Positions 22,488 through 30,672 of a DNA stretch of 32,297 bases are shown in pieces. Source of the stretch: Methanococcoides seepicolus (lineage in GTDB: Archaea; Halobacteriota; Methanosarcinia; Methanosarcinales; Methanosarcinaceae). Position 1 is the first letter of the stretch; each line of letters opens with the position of its first letter. Location: NCBI RefSeq assembly GCF_023684405.1, contig NZ_JAGSOI010000027.1, positions 1 through 32,297 of the forward strand, read 5' to 3'. The position numbers were made by a program, and so were the translations under genes. The notes below the pieces were generated by a model that did not search any database, was not told the DNA's origin, and saw only the letters and a list, made by a program, of their open reading frames with translations.

Positions 22488-22844
22488 TCAAATGTAATAT
22501 TCAATGTGGAACTTATAAACGACCCTGATCTCATCCATTTCCTTGTATTCGACTTCAAATTTACCTTCATCTGCAATATATGCCAGGTCATCAAGGTCTT
22601 TGAAGATGACCTCACAATTAATGTTCTCTGGAAGCAATGATCTGAAACTATCACATTTTGTGGTAATCTCCTGCATCATCCGTTTTGTTTCACCTGCATC
22701 AAAGGTCCCATCATTATCTGGACTATAGATTATTTCGGTTGTCAGTGTTTCTTTGTCCAACAGTGTCATCCAGAATCCATTGATCTGTGAATCTTTTATG
22801 ATGTAATCTTTTATCTCAAAACTCTTGCTGATCACATTTTTCAA
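22488..22844 (-). CDS. Small soluble protein of unknown function
   Basis: A 118-residue acidic protein with a TTG start at 22844. AAGGTG with a 7-base spacing supports this start; GTG at 22835 is the alternative. It has no signal or membrane segment. The pattern is a beta-strand-rich N-terminal part (INGFWMTLLDKETLTTEIIY), a helix with a Lys/Glu face (AGETKRMMQEITTKCDSF), and a C-terminal strand pair (KFEVEYKEMDEIRVVYKFH). I do not recognise the family. It lies downstream of a possible 60-residue membrane protein in the same orientation. Confidence 0.6.
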   Translation of the reverse strand: MKNVISKSFEIKDYIIKDSQINGFWMTLLDKETLTTEIIYSPDNDGTFDAGETKRMMQEITTKCDSFRSLLPENINCEVIFKDLDDLAYIADEGKFEVEYKEMDEIRVVYKFHIEYYI

Positions 22845-22863
22845 TTTTGAACACCTTGCAGTT

Positions 22864-23046
22864 TTATTGATATTGATCAGTTAAATCAGTTTTCATGAAG
22901 TACTCCTGAATGGAGATCCATAAAAAAGTGCTACTGACTGCAGGACATATGACAATGAACCAGCCATGAATCCCTATCAAAGGTGAACTGCTTGCAAACC
23001 AGAATAAATAAAGAAGAAATGGTGCTGAAGGTTTGTTTTTCAGCAC
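22864..23046 (-). CDS. Possible small two-helix membrane protein
   Basis: A 60-codon frame with GTG start at 23046 encodes two hydrophobic stretches (FLLYLFWFASSSPLI and WFIVICPAVSSTFLWISI) and a polar tail (KTDLTDQYQ). It lies between the symporter stop and the 118-residue gene, same strand. The start codon has no well-spaced ribosome binding site (AAGGTG is 16 bases upstream), so it may be fortuitous. Confidence 0.35.
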   Translation of the reverse strand: MLKNKPSAPFLLYLFWFASSSPLIGIHGWFIVICPAVSSTFLWISIQEYFMKTDLTDQYQ

Positions 23047-23074
23047 CCGGTCAAGAATCGAACACCTTTATACA

Positions 23075-24487
23075 TTATTCCATTTCCGCCAAAGGGACCG
23101 GACGGGGACTTGCCAGGCTTCCTCCCAGGTATGCCACGGTACCGCAGATCAAACCTATGAACACGGGGTGGATGAGGGGATTGCCAAGGAACTGCCACAG
23201 CACCACAGAACCGAAGCTTGCCACAAGGCTGGCAACAAATCCGGTTGAAGTACCACGGTCCCAGTAAAGTCCGAAAATAAGTGGTATGAAGACGCAGCAA
23301 GCGATCACACCCATGCTTACAGACACCAGGGGCACTATCATCTGTGGCACATCCATTGCGAAGAATGCCGATACTATGATGATAATAACTCCTACTACCC
23401 TTGTTATGCGGAGCACTTTATCATCGGGAGTGGCCGGACGCAGGTACCTTAGGATATCCGAAGTAAGGGCTGTTGTTGTGACCAGCACAATGGCACTCAT
23501 GGTTGACATTGCAGCGGAGATGGCGGCCAGCAGCACGACACTGTCAAATCCACGGGGCAGCAGTGATGTTGCCAGGAACGGTATCAGACCATCCGGGTTT
23601 GTCATGAAAGGAGCCAGTTGCTCCGGGCTGAATACCCCGTGGACCAAGACTCCCAGAGAGAAGATGCATAGAGCATAAATGGTGATGGATATTGGACCAT
23701 AGATGCCTGCAAAACGCACCACTCTCCTGTCCCTTGCAGAGAACAGCATGATCAGCAGATCGGGTAATGCCAGAAGTCCAAGACTGATGGAGAATGCCAT
23801 TCCGAAGGTTTTTTGCCATGGTATTGCTGTGCCTCCCATATTCAGCATATCGGCCGGGACCATATCCCATATTGCCATGCCACCACCACTTGAAATAAGA
23901 CCTGTGTAGAGCAGCACTGCACCCACAATCATGATCAATCCTTGCAAGAAACTTATCCAGATGATGGCCGGCAGTCCTCCTATCACATAGTAGAGTGCCA
24001 CAATGACAACAGCTATGAGGAGGCCCTGAACATATGTCACTTCCAGCAATCCCTGGAAAAGGTTGGCACAGCCCTTGAAAATGGCAACCAGGTATACTGT
24101 GTACATCAACAGCATGATCCCTGCAAGCAAGACCTTGCCTTTCTGTGAATTGTATCTGCGTTCCAGTAGCTGGGGTACGGTCTTGGCGTCGTACTTCTGA
24201 GAGAACATCCATATCCTCGGTGCAATGATGAATGCCAGGCAGGCAAAAGCTACGTGGAAGAATACTCCCCAGATGACCCATGGAAGTCCGGCAATGAGCC
24301 CATAGCCTCCGCCCCCAAGGAAAGAGGCAGCGCTGAAGTAAGCAGCCATATAGGCAATACCTATTACCGCAGGATGCATCACATTCCGGTCCGAGACCGC
24401 AAATCCTGAAAAGGTTCCCTGCCTGAGCTTCAGGGAAAGCAAAAGTATCCCAAGTATATATAGCACCAGAAGAAACTGATTAATCAT
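23075..24487 (-). CDS. Sodium:solute symporter (SSS family)
   Basis: A 470-residue protein with about 13 transmembrane segments. SSS-family motifs include SDRNVMHPAVIGIAYMAAYFSAASFLGGGGYGLIAG near the N-terminus, QLLERRYNSQKGK, VIGGLPAIIWISFLQGLIMI and, in the Na+-site helix, LLAAISAAMSTMSAIVLVTTTALTSDIL. The family couples Na+ to uptake of sugars, amino acids, or organic acids such as acetate, pantothenate or phenylacetate. It is transcribed divergently from iorA-iorB-phenylacetate-CoA ligase, so an aryl acid is the natural guess (inference). A 29-residue membrane peptide gene overlaps its start by 8 bases. Confidence 0.9.
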   Translation of the reverse strand: MINQFLLVLYILGILLLSLKLRQGTFSGFAVSDRNVMHPAVIGIAYMAAYFSAASFLGGGGYGLIAGLPWVIWGVFFHVAFACLAFIIAPRIWMFSQKYDAKTVPQLLERRYNSQKGKVLLAGIMLLMYTVYLVAIFKGCANLFQGLLEVTYVQGLLIAVVIVALYYVIGGLPAIIWISFLQGLIMIVGAVLLYTGLISSGGGMAIWDMVPADMLNMGGTAIPWQKTFGMAFSISLGLLALPDLLIMLFSARDRRVVRFAGIYGPISITIYALCIFSLGVLVHGVFSPEQLAPFMTNPDGLIPFLATSLLPRGFDSVVLLAAISAAMSTMSAIVLVTTTALTSDILRYLRPATPDDKVLRITRVVGVIIIIVSAFFAMDVPQMIVPLVSVSMGVIACCVFIPLIFGLYWDRGTSTGFVASLVASFGSVVLWQFLGNPLIHPVFIGLICGTVAYLGGSLASPRPVPLAEME

Positions 24488-24569
24488 TGTCTTCCCTCAA
24501 TACGAAAAAGAATGTCGTTGCCAGCATTATTACGATGGCAATCATCAGGTATATGTAGGGCAGGGGCAT
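24480..24569 (-). CDS. 29-residue single-helix peptide, likely symporter accessory protein
   Basis: ATG 24569 to TAA 24480 encodes MPLPYIYLMIAIVIMLATTF followed by FFVLREDND: one transmembrane helix with a short charged C-terminus. The last eight bases overlap the symporter start, so the two are translationally coupled. GGGAGATGAG lies about 10 bases upstream. Small one-helix partners are known beside SSS transporters (compare YhdT with PanF, and short peptides annotated as symporter small accessory proteins). The frame is too short for ordinary gene callers. Confidence 0.6.
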   Translation of the reverse strand: MPLPYIYLMIAIVIMLATTFFFVLREDND

Positions 24570-24973
24570 CAGGATCTCATCTCCCTGCTCTTGTTTTCAT
24601 TCTTATTAATGGTCTTTTTTAATGCGTTGTATCTCAATGCCAATTACTATCCTCCTCTTTAATGGGCTTCTATATACTTCAATGTGCGATAAAGTACATT
24701 CAGAATTTAAAACATTTTTGTTTAATCCCAATGCCAGAGCCTTTCTAAAAGCATTTCACATTCCTTACTTTCATTGAAGGACTGGTAAGTTGGCGTTTAT
24801 TATCAGGTTTTCTGGCAAAGCCAAAAAAAGAAATGGCAAAATATTTATATTGTATCAAACAAGTGCATAGATCAGCATCAATGTATGAATATGTGCAATG
24901 TTTCATGTTCCGGACATGGATCTGCTGTATGATTTGATTTTCTTTTACTATTATCCATTCAAGAGGTATTAAA
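24570..24973. promoter_or_regulatory. Divergent promoter region between the symporter and iorA
   Basis: No gene seen in these 404 bases. TATATA at 24671-24676 could serve the leftward symporter transcript and AAATATTTATATTG at 24838-24851 the rightward iorA transcript, leaving leaders of roughly 80-110 bases. A short TGGC-AAA-GCCA stem lies near 24,823-24,833. A regulator controlling both directions may bind here. Confidence 0.35.
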
Positions 24974-26854
24974 TTGACCAGTAAACGTATATTAATGGGC
25001 AACGAAGCGATCGCTTTTGGAGCAATGAAGGCTGGTATTCAGATAGCAAGCGGCTATCCGGGTACACCTTCCACCGAAGTGATGGAAACCATCGCCTCCC
25101 ATGCGAACAAATATGGCATATATGCTGAATGGGCCACCAATGAGAAGGTGGCACTTGAAACGGCTGTCGGAGCTGCCTATTCGGGTGCCAATACCATGGT
25201 CACCATGAAGCAGGTGGGGCTGAACGTAGCATCAGATCCCCTCATGAGCCTTTCTTATATAGGAATAAAGGGCTCGCTTGTCATTCTCGTCTCCGATGAT
25301 CCCGGCCCTCATTCCTCCCAGACCGAACAGGATACAAGGGCCTTTGGTCACTTTTCAAATATCCCTGTCCTGGACCCGTCCACACCTCAGGAAGCTTATG
25401 ATATGACAAAGCTGGCCTTCAAGCTATCACATGAGATGGAGATCCCTGTGATACTCAGGACCACGACCCGTGTATCCCATGGCTGTGCTGATGTGATCAC
25501 CGAGGATATATACCCGGTCTCCCGTGACATCGAAGGGTTCGTAAAGGATCCCCGCTGGACAATATTCCCGAAACTGACAGCTCAAAGGCACCCCTGGCTT
25601 GAAGAGCTCCAGGTCAGGCTCTCTGATCGTTTTTCCGAGTACTTCCAGGAGAACTCCTTTAACTCAATATCAAAAGGAAACAGCAAGATCGGCATTGTGG
25701 CCTCTGGTGTTTCCTATCTGTACGCAAAGGAAGCTATAAAGGATCACTCTGAAACCTTCTCTCTTTTCAAGGTCGGGACAGTTCATCCCTTCCCTGAGAA
25801 AGCAGCCCTTGAATTCCTTGACCATATAAAAGACCTCATCGTTATCGAGGAGCTTGACCCATACCTTGAGGAGCAACTCCTGCAATTGATAGGCAAGCAT
25901 CATCTTGATGTGAACGTACATGGAAAGAAGGACGGTCATTTCCCTGTAAGCGGAGAATATAATGTAGATGTCGTTATCGATGGAGTCAACAGCTCACTTA
26001 AAATCATCAACACAGACGTTCCTTCCCTGTCTCATTCATCACCTGCGATCAATAAGGAGAATGTACCTCCCCTTCCCATACGACCTCCCACATTATGTGC
26101 AGGCTGCATGCACAGAACAGTCTTCTACGCATTCAAAAAAGCAGCAGGTAAATTGAAGGCAGAAAAGATCAACACCATATTTTCGGGAGATATAGGATGC
26201 TATACCCTTGGGAATGCCAAGCCTCTCAACATGGTGGACACATGTCTTTGCATGGGAGCAGGGATAAGCATAGCAGCAGGGCTATCCCATACACATGATT
26301 ATCAAGAAGGTAATAAAGCAAAACAGGTGGCATTTATTGGCGACTCTACCTTTTTCCATTCCGGAGTAGCCGCCATTATAAGTGCAGTGTACAACAATGC
26401 TGACATCACTCTTGCAGTCCTTGACAACAGGACCACGGCCATGACAGGTCATCAACCTCATCCGGGCATTGGTCTGACAGCCACAGGCGTTTCCACAAAG
26501 ATCATCGATATAGCCGATGTCCTCAAAAGCTGCGGAGTTGACCTTGTCGAGACCATAGATGCCGATGACCTTGGTGAATGCATAGACATTGCAAAAAGGG
26601 CCATGGATTTTGAAGGACCTTCTGCTGTCGTATTCAAAGGAAAATGTGTAGGGATTACAAAAGGAGATGGACAATATGTGGTCGATGAAGATAAATGCAC
26701 ACGTTGCAGGATCTGTGTATCTCAACTTGGATGTCCTGCCATATTCTCGCCATCCAACAAACCGCCGGCCATACAGGACAACTGCACTGGTTGCGGTTTG
26801 TGTGCACAGGTATGTCCATCAGATGCTATTGTTCTAAAGGAGGATCGACAATGA
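24974..26854 (+). CDS. iorA: Indolepyruvate:ferredoxin oxidoreductase, alpha subunit
   Basis: A 626-residue TPP- and iron-sulfur-dependent enzyme that interconverts aryl pyruvates and aryl-acetyl-CoA plus CO2 with ferredoxin. The N-terminal pyrimidine-type domain has GYPGTPSTEV and MKQVGLNVASDPLM. The TPP domain has GDIGCYTLGN, GDSTFFHSG and DNRTTAMTGHQPHPG. The C-terminus has two [4Fe-4S] ferredoxin motifs (CTRCRICVSQLGCP from about residue 575 and CTGCGLCAQVCPSD near 607). TTG 24974 is preferred as start because GAGGT lies 6 bases upstream; the ATG seven codons on is the alternative. Its stop overlaps the iorB start by four bases (ATGA). In methanogens IorAB can run reductively to make aromatic amino acid precursors from aryl acetates. 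Confidence 0.95.
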   Translation: MTSKRILMGNEAIAFGAMKAGIQIASGYPGTPSTEVMETIASHANKYGIYAEWATNEKVALETAVGAAYSGANTMVTMKQVGLNVASDPLMSLSYIGIKGSLVILVSDDPGPHSSQTEQDTRAFGHFSNIPVLDPSTPQEAYDMTKLAFKLSHEMEIPVILRTTTRVSHGCADVITEDIYPVSRDIEGFVKDPRWTIFPKLTAQRHPWLEELQVRLSDRFSEYFQENSFNSISKGNSKIGIVASGVSYLYAKEAIKDHSETFSLFKVGTVHPFPEKAALEFLDHIKDLIVIEELDPYLEEQLLQLIGKHHLDVNVHGKKDGHFPVSGEYNVDVVIDGVNSSLKIINTDVPSLSHSSPAINKENVPPLPIRPPTLCAGCMHRTVFYAFKKAAGKLKAEKINTIFSGDIGCYTLGNAKPLNMVDTCLCMGAGISIAAGLSHTHDYQEGNKAKQVAFIGDSTFFHSGVAAIISAVYNNADITLAVLDNRTTAMTGHQPHPGIGLTATGVSTKIIDIADVLKSCGVDLVETIDADDLGECIDIAKRAMDFEGPSAVVFKGKCVGITKGDGQYVVDEDKCTRCRICVSQLGCPAIFSPSNKPPAIQDNCTGCGLCAQVCPSDAIVLKEDRQ

Positions 26855-27462
26855 AATTCGATATTCTTATCGCAGGTGTGGGCGGACAAGGCGTTGTGCT
26901 TGCATCCCGGCTGCTTGCAACGGCTGCCATGGATGCTGGTTTGCATGTGACCACCGCTGAGACCATAGGCATGGCCCAGAGAGAAGGGTCGGTTACCAGT
27001 CATGTAAGGATCGGGGATGAGGTATGTGGCTCACTTATTCCCTCAGGAAATGCCGACCTCGTGATAGGACTTGAGCCTGCAGAAGCTGCAAGGAACATTC
27101 ATTTTTTGGGCATGAATGGCAGCATTGTTGTAAATGAGCATGCTGTAATGCCATCTGTAAACGGATCTGTCAAATACGATCCTGATCAGGTCCTTGAATT
27201 CCTGAAGAGTAACTGTCAGGATATCATATCCATCGATTTCACACAACTTGCAAAGCAAGCAGGAACCTATCGGGCAGCAAATGTTGCTATGCTGGCAGCT
27301 GCTGCAGGTGCCGATCTCATTCCATTCCCTCCGGGGGATATGTGGAATGTGCTTGAGAAGATGGTGCCGGAAAAGTACAGGGATGTGAACAGGAGGGCTT
27401 TTGATATGGCCCTTGAAAGGGTCTCAGGTATAAAGAACCCTGAACAAGCAATCGATATCTGA
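26851..27462 (+). CDS. iorB: Indolepyruvate:ferredoxin oxidoreductase, beta subunit
   Basis: A 203-residue gamma-type 2-oxoacid oxidoreductase subunit, starting at ATG 26851 with AAGGAGG nine bases upstream inside iorA. A longer frame from 26695 is an artefact of overlap with iorA. GVGGQGVVLASRLLATAAMD is the family CoA/nucleotide-type motif, followed by TAETIGMAQREGSVTSHVRI and GLEPAEAARN. It pairs with IorA to form the active aryl-pyruvate oxidoreductase. Stop at 27462, 19 bases before the ligase start, in the same operon. Confidence 0.95.
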   Translation: MKFDILIAGVGGQGVVLASRLLATAAMDAGLHVTTAETIGMAQREGSVTSHVRIGDEVCGSLIPSGNADLVIGLEPAEAARNIHFLGMNGSIVVNEHAVMPSVNGSVKYDPDQVLEFLKSNCQDIISIDFTQLAKQAGTYRAANVAMLAAAAGADLIPFPPGDMWNVLEKMVPEKYRDVNRRAFDMALERVSGIKNPEQAIDI

Positions 27463-27481
27463 TATTCCAGAGGTGATGCAA

Positions 27482-28795
27482 ATGAATGTTCATGTGGATA
27501 ATGATCTTAAGGAAAACGCTCCTGACCATGAGAATGGATGTTCCAGTTTATATGGCGAAGAGGAAACTGTCAAGCTCAAAAAGCTTCTCAAAAGGGTTGT
27601 GTTGGGAAGCTCCTTCTATCAAAGAAAGTTCGAAGAAGCTGGGATTGATATCGATTCCATCAAGACCCTGGAAGATATTGCAAGGCTTCCGTTGACCACT
27701 AAAGAGGAATTGCGGGATGCCTATCCACTGGGTCTTCAGGCTGTTCCCGATGAGGATATCATAAGGATACATTCATCATCAGGCACGACCGGCAGTCCTG
27801 TCATCATCCCATATACACAGAGGGATGTTGATGTATGGGCAGATATGATGATGCGCTGCTACCAGATGGCAGGGGTTACCAGAAATGACAGGATACAGAT
27901 CACACCCGGATACGGACTTTGGACTGCAGGTATAGGTTTTCAGGCAGGTGCCGAACTTCTGGGAGCAATGGCAGTTCCAACAGGGCCTGGAAATACAGAA
28001 AAACAGATACAGATGCTGCTCGACCTCAAGTCCACAGCCCTTGCAAGCACTTCATCCTACGCTCTCCTCCTTGCAGAAGAGATCAATAAAAGGGGTTTGA
28101 GGGACAATATCGATCTGAAGGTAGGGATCATAGGTTCCGAACGCTGGAGCCCTAAGATGAGGTCCCGCATCGAGCAAGAGCTTGGGATCGAGACCTTTGA
28201 CATCTTCGGCCTCACCGAGATATATGGACCCGGTATTGCCATCGATTGCTCCATGCATGATGGTCTTCACTACTGGTCAGACCACCTGCTCTTTGAGATC
28301 ATCGACCCTGTCACAGAAGAGAGGTTGCCTGAAGGTACCCTTGGGGAACTTGTCATAACGACCCTGACAAAGGAAGGTGCACCCCTTATACGTTACAGGA
28401 CGAGGGACCTTACACGTATCATCCCCGAGCCCTGCAAATGTGGATGCCCCTTCCCTCGCATAGACCGCCTGCTGGGACGTACCGATGACAGAATAAAGAT
28501 CAAAGGTGTCAACGTCTATCCCGGCCAGATCGAGGATGTCATACAGAGGGTCGAAGGTGTCAGCAGCGAATACCAGATAGTTCTTGAAAGGAACCAGGGC
28601 AGGGATTCAATGTTATTCAGGGTCGAGATAGATGGTGCAAATGATCTTGAGAACAACAGGAACAGAGCAGGTTTATTGAAGAAAGCCTTCAGGGACTTTA
28701 TAGGCATCAGTGTGGATGTGGAATGTGTCGGAATGGGGGAGCTTCCACGCAGTGAGAAAAAGAGCAAGAGGGTTATTGATAACAGGGATATGTGA
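27482..28795 (+). CDS. Phenylacetate-CoA ligase (aryl-acetate activating, ANL superfamily)
   Basis: A 437-residue AMP-forming acyl-CoA ligase of the PaaK type. SSSGTTGSPVIIPYT near residue 97 is the nucleotide loop. FDIFGLTEIYGPG, YRTRDLTRI and GRTDDRIKIKGVNVYPGQIE mark the AMP-binding and hinge regions, and PRSEKKSKRVID near the end carries the C-terminal catalytic Lys region. ATG 27482 is chosen because GAGGTGAT (27470-27477) is a perfect anti-SD match just upstream; GTG 27473 lies inside that site. It would activate phenylacetate or indoleacetate to the CoA thioester consumed or produced by IorAB. Confidence 0.9.
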   Translation: MNVHVDNDLKENAPDHENGCSSLYGEEETVKLKKLLKRVVLGSSFYQRKFEEAGIDIDSIKTLEDIARLPLTTKEELRDAYPLGLQAVPDEDIIRIHSSSGTTGSPVIIPYTQRDVDVWADMMMRCYQMAGVTRNDRIQITPGYGLWTAGIGFQAGAELLGAMAVPTGPGNTEKQIQMLLDLKSTALASTSSYALLLAEEINKRGLRDNIDLKVGIIGSERWSPKMRSRIEQELGIETFDIFGLTEIYGPGIAIDCSMHDGLHYWSDHLLFEIIDPVTEERLPEGTLGELVITTLTKEGAPLIRYRTRDLTRIIPEPCKCGCPFPRIDRLLGRTDDRIKIKGVNVYPGQIEDVIQRVEGVSSEYQIVLERNQGRDSMLFRVEIDGANDLENNRNRAGLLKKAFRDFIGISVDVECVGMGELPRSEKKSKRVIDNRDM

Positions 28796-29029
28796 GGGGA
28801 TATCCATTCTTTTTTCAAATTCATAATCGTTGTAGGGAGTTGCCATATTCTGAATATAAAATAAACAATGATGTGGACAAAATCTCATATAATACCCTCT
28901 GCAAAAAGCATTGCTATTTTTAAAGATCTCCCTGGAATTTTAAAATGAACTGTCCGGTCTTAACTTTTAATTGAATATTCTTTAGAAATATTTAAGAACT
29001 AAAAAAGGGCTATTTATAAGAGAGAACAA

Positions 29030-29722
29030 ATGAGAGGCTATATCAATAATTCGGAAAAACGCATGTTTATGCTATTTGGCTTTATGCTTTTGCCTATGGC
29101 ATTCCTATGCTATCAGAAAGAACTGTCTTTAAGCGTAATATCCTCTTTACCACTGTTTCTAATTCTGGTCATAATGCTTGTTACTGCAAACATTGAGATT
29201 CCGGTAAGCTCCATTAAAACAAAGAAGCTTCAGGCACTTGATAAGGATGCACTGATCCTTGAAGAGATGTTTTCGATCCCACTGGTAAAGGAGCTTTCCT
29301 ACAGCAGTAAACAGGCTTTTAACACTGTGATCTCCCTGAACTTCGGTGGATTTATCATACCTTTCCTTGTAATGATATTCCTTATCGTATTCCAGACGGA
29401 CTTCGTTGCCCTTGAAGTTATGTTGATAATGATGGTAGCTGTTATATTCCTATCTGAATTTAGAAATGGTATAGGTGTTATTGTACCTGATTACATAGGT
29501 ATGCTTGCTATTCCTTTTGCACTTATAATCTCCCCTGATAACGTAGCATCTGTCATATTCATTTCCGGCATAGGCGGAATAATTTTTGGAAGCATAGCTA
29601 CTCTTTTGATGGTCGACAGGGAAAAAAAGGGAAGTGCCGTTATTAGCATCGGCGGAGTTGGAATGTTCAAAGCAATATATGTTACAGCGATCTTGGCTTC
29701 ACTGGTCTCGTGGTTCCTCTGA
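29030..29722 (+). CDS. DUF1614 family membrane protein
   Basis: A 230-residue protein with about six to seven transmembrane segments. SIGGVGMFKAIYVTAILASL at the C-terminus corresponds to the DUF1614 signature (S-I-GGAG-x-F-x-x-I-x-x-T-x-I-A). IPDYIG-type and GGIIFGSIATLL segments are also visible. No function is established for DUF1614. A TATA-like AAATATTTAAG lies about 35-43 bases before the ATG and there is no Shine-Dalgarno sequence, so the leader is very short. Its last 24 bases overlap the end of the convergent KaiC-like gene. Confidence 0.8.
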   Translation: MRGYINNSEKRMFMLFGFMLLPMAFLCYQKELSLSVISSLPLFLILVIMLVTANIEIPVSSIKTKKLQALDKDALILEEMFSIPLVKELSYSSKQAFNTVISLNFGGFIIPFLVMIFLIVFQTDFVALEVMLIMMVAVIFLSEFRNGIGVIVPDYIGMLAIPFALIISPDNVASVIFISGIGGIIFGSIATLLMVDREKKGSAVISIGGVGMFKAIYVTAILASLVSWFL

Positions 29723-30604
29723 TAAGGGACTATGAGCCGCATTCATTCTTTCCTGAAGTTTGTTTGCCATGAGATTGACAGTTCTATATTTTGCGATCCC
29801 TTTATCTGTAAACCTGAATGGCTGAGGCGTTGTGTCAACTTTTGTAGCCCTCATCTTCTGGACTGCCATAACAGGTGTGAGAGTAGGCTCTACTTCGTTT
29901 ACCTGTATCTTGTCCAGGAATATTATGCCATCGCCTACAAAATCATATGTGTCATATACCCTTGTTCTTATACCAAATTCCTTTTCAGTAACAAGGAGTG
30001 TGGTGATGTTCATCTTTTTGAGAAGTTTATGCAAAGAACGCCAGGAAACGGATCTACGGAACTCTTGCGGATCAGTGAACACATTCAGTGAATCGAACAC
30101 TATTCTTTGTGGTTTGTAGGTTTCTATTATCTCACCGATATCTTCAAATGTCAGCATTGACATCCCGAAGATCTCAAGATATCCATCATCGATGTGGCTT
30201 CCAAGGTCCCAGCCAAACCGCATGAAATGCTGGATGAGCTGTGGGATACGCTCTTCAAATGAAAAGAAAAGACACTTTTCATCAGCTTTTACGCCTTCCA
30301 TTATAAATTGCATGCCAAGAGTTGTTTTGCCTGTGCCCGGAGGTCCTGTGACAATCACGGAGAAACCTTTTGGAATACCACCTTCAAGCATTTCGTCGAG
30401 TCCAAACACACCTGTGCCTATTCTCTTTATGGCTTTATCGATATTGTTGATATCTATCTTGGATTTGAACTTGGTACTGTCAAGTGACATCAAGGCCTTT
30501 TCAAGTACCCGGTTCTTGGCTCCAAGTTCCTTTTCATATCGTTCAAGTATCTTAATAGCTTCAGAACTTAATGTAGTGTGAACAGGAAACTTATTTCGAG
30601 CCAT
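29699..30604 (-). CDS. KaiC-like RecA-superfamily ATPase with RHH-like N-terminus
   Basis: A 301-residue protein with one RecA/KaiC domain: Walker A GPPGTGKTT (87-95), catalytic FSFEE (Glu117, Glu118), Walker B RIVFDSL (Asp170), and a C-terminal KMRATKVDTTPQPFRFTDKG typical of archaeal KaiC homologues. The first ~40 residues (FPVHTTLSSEAIKILERYEK, then NRVLEKAL) read like a ribbon-helix-helix DNA-binding or dimerisation unit, unusual for this family. Archaeal KaiC-like proteins (GvpD, FlaH relatives) act in signalling and regulation. TATA-like TTAAATACTTA about 30 bases upstream of ATG 30604 suggests a leaderless mRNA. It overlaps the DUF1614 gene tail to tail. Confidence 0.87.
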   Translation of the reverse strand: MARNKFPVHTTLSSEAIKILERYEKELGAKNRVLEKALMSLDSTKFKSKIDINNIDKAIKRIGTGVFGLDEMLEGGIPKGFSVIVTGPPGTGKTTLGMQFIMEGVKADEKCLFFSFEERIPQLIQHFMRFGWDLGSHIDDGYLEIFGMSMLTFEDIGEIIETYKPQRIVFDSLNVFTDPQEFRRSVSWRSLHKLLKKMNITTLLVTEKEFGIRTRVYDTYDFVGDGIIFLDKIQVNEVEPTLTPVMAVQKMRATKVDTTPQPFRFTDKGIAKYRTVNLMANKLQERMNAAHSPLSEEPRDQ

Positions 30605-30672
30605 AGAAATAGGTTGGTTTCTAAGTATTTAAGCATTTACATTTATGTACACAGATGTGAACTTTATGTCCA

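Noticed and set aside
23544-24281. 245-codon minus-strand frame within the symporter gene
   Set aside because: Out-of-frame shadow of the symporter with unnatural His/Cys/Ser-rich composition.
26695-26850. N-terminal extension of the IorB frame
   Set aside because: It overlaps the iron-sulfur coding part of iorA in another frame. ATG 26851 has AAGGAGG upstream and starts at the family N-terminus.
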